64,000 bases of DNA from Dipetalonema caudispina (Eukaryota; Nematoda; Chromadorea; Rhabditida; Onchocercidae). Shown piece after piece: positions 62,401-64,000 of this stretch (its first letter is position 1; the number at the start of each line of letters is the position of its first letter). The DNA lies in NCBI GenBank assembly GCA_013365325.1, contig JABVXV010000004.1:372001-436000 (forward strand). The letters are read 5' to 3'. Both the position numbers and the translations under genes were made by a program. The notes under the pieces were generated by a model, which saw nothing but the letters and a program-made list of their open reading frames with translations, was not told the DNA's origin and searched no databases.

Positions 62401-64000
62401 TCCATCTTCACAGTCCTGAAAAATATTTTTTGCAGGGCAGTCCGGTCTTTCAACAATCTTACAATCAAAAAAATGGCGGTGTGAGGGATTCCGTTCCTTT
62501 GAAAGTATTTAATATGAATTTACTAAAATTTATTCCAAATTTTAAAAGATGGAACTTGAAAAGAATTTGAATCACTTTTTGTCCATCACATTTCCATGCT
62601 ATCGGTATGCAAAGTCCATCAGAAACGCATGTAAATTCATTGTGTGAACACTTATCATCCTGAAAATAACACTTTTATGGTCAATCCATTTATGAACTTT
62701 CATCCCAATCGCAATCTTTTTTTTCGTTTCATACAACAAGTTTGAAAGAAATATCTACTAATAATTAAAGCATTTTTACTGTATGAAATATTTGGTAACA
62801 TTAATTAAGGAAAAAGGAAAACCTGAGACAGACAGCTTTCTTCATCTGATCCATCGTCGCAATCTTGTTGTCCATCACAGTGATTTTTGAGTGAGATACA
62901 TTGTCGTCTATTAGCGCAACGGAACTGATCAGGACGGCATAATGCTGATGGACATCTTTCTTTATCTTCATCCGTATTATCATAGCAATCATTATCACCA
63001 TCGCAAAGCCAATAAACCGGAATACAACGACCATTGCCACATGTGAACTGCACATGAAAGCAACTAACCATTTTCTATTTGTCATTCACTTCAACTCCTT
63101 TTTTTTTTATATAACGAACATCTCATTTCGATTGACATAAAAATCTTATTACTTTGTATCTGTCAACTGTACATTAGCGCCATCTCACATTATTAATGTT
63201 CGTTATCATTGGATATGGAAGATTATAAAAGTATATTGTAAATGTAAAATATGAAGCGTTGCAGTTCTAATGAAAGATTACCTGACTGGAAGAGCATGTC
63301 GTATTCGAGCACATCTCCAATTTTTCATCGGAACCATCACCGCAATCATTATCCGAGTCACATTTCCATTGTTCCGGAATGCATCGATGATTATCACATT
63401 GAAACTTTCGTGCTGCACAAACAGGAATTTCTCCATTTTTGCAATACTATAATGTAGTATAAATTTCGAGAATCTCATGATACAATTCCATCATTGGAAC
63501 ACTTCTCCGAACAGGTAGCCGAATTCACTTTTTTATTTTTTATTTCATTTCAGGAAAATAATAGCAATGCATGAAGTAACATTCAAATTAGCCTTACCTT
63601 AACATCTTCGTCAGAATAATCACCACAGTCATTATCTCCATCACAAGCATATTGTTGAGGTATACATTTCTTCGTGTTATTACAACGAATTGTATTTGGT
63701 GGACACTCTTTTTCGACAAAGCAAGGCTTATCATCTGGTCCTCTCTGAAACTTTTTAAGGCCATTTTCACCACTTAAATTATGTATATGATGATAATCTT
63801 ATCTTTCTGGCTTTTTCCCTTTTGATGTTGTTAAATAGCGGCATTGCTTGCACTCAATTGCAAAAAATACCTCGTCACTGCCATCGAGACAATCATTTTC
63901 CCCATCACATTTCCATTCATTTCGTATACATCGTCCATTAGCACATAAGAATTGTGATGAATTACTGGCACATAGAATTTCGACAACTTCACGACGATCA
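40695..64000 (-). CDS. lrp-1: LRP/megalin-type giant endocytic receptor, N-terminus outside window
   Basis: Type I membrane receptor of the LDL-receptor superfamily, expected to bind many lipoprotein, protease and sterol-carrier ligands at the apical surface and internalise them through clathrin. Seventy exons, the first cut by the window edge, join in one frame of about 3,706 codons. Order N to C: 8 LDL-A repeats, EGFs, four YWTD propellers with EGFs, 10 LDL-A, two EGFs, one propeller, EGF, 11 LDL-A, EGFs, one propeller, two EGFs, a transmembrane helix and a tail of about 150 aa. The 8/10/11 repeat clusters match vertebrate LRP1 and LRP2. C. elegans LRP-1 (about 4,750 aa, needed for molting) is the probable orthologue by architecture and tail motifs; LRP-2 is the alternative. 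About 1,000 N-terminal residues should lie to the right. One intron (62188-62316) has a GC donor. Confidence 0.93.
41886..43019 (-). other. Two membrane-proximal EGF modules
   Basis: Exon 42819-43019 encodes [20 protein letters not shown] and ends [11 protein letters not shown]. Exon 41886-42038 encodes [17 protein letters not shown] with a final CQKG. Vertebrate LRP1 has six EGFs here; this protein has two. Confidence 0.85.
43113..44556 (-). other. YWTD beta-propeller F (membrane-proximal)
   Basis: Exons 44355-44556, 44105-44195, 43681-43951, 43381-43498 and 43113-43222. Blades include [70 protein letters not shown] and [16 protein letters not shown]. Confidence 0.88.
44661..45063 (-). other. 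EGF modules after the eleven-repeat cluster
   Basis: Exon 44885-45063 encodes an EGF ([22 protein letters not shown]) and the start of a calcium-binding EGF ([13 protein letters not shown]). Exon 44661-44762 completes it ([18 protein letters not shown]). Confidence 0.86.
45355..48153 (-). other. EGF plus LDL-A repeat cluster of eleven (cluster IV type)
   Basis: Exon 47871-48153 begins with an EGF ([14 protein letters not shown]) and the first LDL-A. The other exons are 47647-47753, 47263-47395, 46897-47071, 46556-46690, 46288-46423, 45934-46110, 45619-45816 and 45355-45547. Eleven class-A repeats can be counted, ending with [20 protein letters not shown]. The number equals that of the fourth cluster of vertebrate LRP1 and LRP2. 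Confidence 0.9.
48290..49938 (-). other. YWTD beta-propeller E
   Basis: Exons 49804-49938, 49443-49557, 48991-49118, 48743-48918 and 48290-48521. It begins [17 protein letters not shown], the usual LRP propeller start. Blades include [49 protein letters not shown] and [13 protein letters not shown]. Confidence 0.88.
50063..50670 (-). other. EGF pair after the ten-repeat cluster
   Basis: Exon 50524-50670 encodes an EGF ([23 protein letters not shown]) and the start of a calcium-binding EGF (DIDECE). Exon 50063-50178 encodes the rest ([18 protein letters not shown]). Confidence 0.85.
50752..53102 (-). other. LDL-A repeat cluster of ten (cluster III type)
   Basis: Exons 52985-53102, 52716-52903, 52221-52441, 51826-51973, 51655-51748, 51399-51582, 51221-51309, 51030-51139 and 50752-50902. 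Ten class-A repeats can be counted, each with a CDGxxDC-type calcium loop, for example [33 protein letters not shown] and [14 protein letters not shown]. Repeats are often split by introns, so exon borders do not match domain borders. Confidence 0.9.
53327..53772 (-). other. EGF module before the ten-repeat cluster
   Basis: Exons 53617-53772 and 53327-53461 carry [20 protein letters not shown] and the later cysteines of an [16 protein letters not shown], then lead into the LDL-A cluster. Confidence 0.8.
53849..55640 (-). other. YWTD beta-propeller D
   Basis: Exons 55409-55640, 55218-55322, 54603-54742, 54153-54291 and 53849-53990. Blades include [56 protein letters not shown] and [16 protein letters not shown]. 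Confidence 0.86.
55832..56081 (-). other. End of propeller C and following EGF module
   Basis: Starts [11 protein letters not shown], a propeller strand, continues through an Ala/Gly-rich segment, and then has an EGF with [20 protein letters not shown] and [16 protein letters not shown]. Confidence 0.82.
56489..57586 (-). other. YWTD beta-propeller C
   Basis: Exons 57360-57586, 57021-57199, 56825-56945 and 56489-56631. Blades include [44 protein letters not shown] and [16 protein letters not shown]. The last blade runs into exon 55832-56081. The donor of the last exon (TTA before GTTGTTAG) is the only one compatible with the downstream frame. Confidence 0.83.
57669..57852 (-). other. EGF module between propellers B and C
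   Basis: Six-cysteine EGF with the LRP pattern [19 protein letters not shown] then [15 protein letters not shown]. Confidence 0.88.
58024..59458 (-). other. YWTD beta-propeller B
   Basis: Exons 59240-59458, 59012-59116, 58795-58917, 58549-58677, 58355-58483 and 58024-58252. Blades include [18 protein letters not shown], [37 protein letters not shown] and [15 protein letters not shown]. The acceptor TTTGAG before VARADLDG was chosen because it alone keeps the frame. Confidence 0.86.
59770..61095 (-). other. YWTD beta-propeller A
   Basis: Exons 60959-61095, 60661-60846, 60376-60466, 60113-60278 and part of 59701-59969. YWTD-class blades are visible: [46 protein letters not shown] and [12 protein letters not shown]. 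An EGF ([12 protein letters not shown]) follows. For the last exon, acceptor TTCTTCAG restores [13 protein letters not shown] across the junction. Confidence 0.88.
61167..61640 (-). other. EGF pair after the eight-repeat cluster
   Basis: The second half of exon 61577-61771 and exon 61167-61328 encode two EGF-like modules, the second with [20 protein letters not shown]. This pair precedes every propeller block in LRP proteins. Confidence 0.85.
61640..64000 (-). other. LDL-A repeat cluster of eight (cluster II type)
   Basis: Exons 63871-64000, 63598-63744, 63282-63446, 62823-63047, 62576-62659, 62317-62415, 62080-62187 and the first half of 61577-61771. Eight class-A repeats with six Cys and the calcium-binding DGxxDCxDxSDE end, for example [14 protein letters not shown] and [16 protein letters not shown]. 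The last repeat is unusual, with an Ala/Pro-rich middle ([15 protein letters not shown]) and CPGGTDEGG as its acidic end. Confidence 0.9.

Overview
This window is nuclear DNA from a nematode, most likely a filarial or other spirurid worm. The evidence is AT-rich sequence, many exons of about 90-250 bp with AT-rich introns, acceptors of the TTTCAG type lying 0-6 nt from start codons (the pattern of spliced-leader trans-splicing), and animal gene families (megalin-type LRP, arrays of von Willebrand A domains, APC7, OSTC, mitochondrial ClpX). The species assignment is an inference. No viral genes, transposons, CRISPR arrays or bacterial operons were recognised. I built the gene models by hand from reading-frame continuity, GT/AG (twice GC/AG) boundaries and remembered family motifs. 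For all six protein genes the summed exon lengths are consistent with one continuous reading frame.

Layout. Four housekeeping genes lie on the + strand: the 3' 11 exons of an APC7-like anaphase-promoting-complex subunit (3-4067), ribose-5-phosphate isomerase (7460-8772), the OSTC subunit of oligosaccharyltransferase (10231-11091) and mitochondrial ClpX (13986-17117). Gaps of 1.5-3.4 kb, with nothing convincing in them, make an operon unlikely. The - strand then carries a 43-exon gene (34278 to 18218) for a secreted protein of about 2,355 aa with nine VWA domains and Ser/Thr/Lys-rich linkers. One of its introns holds two nearly identical tRNA-Gln genes (anticodons TTG and CTG) in the same orientation. 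After 6.4 kb of AT-rich intergenic DNA, the rest of the window (64000 to 40695, - strand) is the 3' part of a giant LRP/megalin receptor gene: 70 exons and about 3,706 codons, with clusters of 8, 10 and 11 LDL-A repeats, six YWTD beta-propellers, EGF modules, a transmembrane helix and a tail of about 150 aa. Its N-terminus lies beyond the right edge.

How the genes relate. The + strand genes serve separate basic functions: cell cycle, pentose phosphate pathway, N-glycosylation and mitochondrial proteolysis. The two large - strand genes both make extracytoplasmic multidomain proteins; a shared role at the epidermis, gut or matrix is conceivable but not shown by sequence. The most notable points are the nine-domain VWA array with uneven metal-site conservation, the intron-nested tRNA-Gln pair, two GC-AG introns inside conserved motifs, the APC7-like gene in a nematode, and the altered NPxY motif in the receptor tail. 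I did not find a clearly undescribed biological system.
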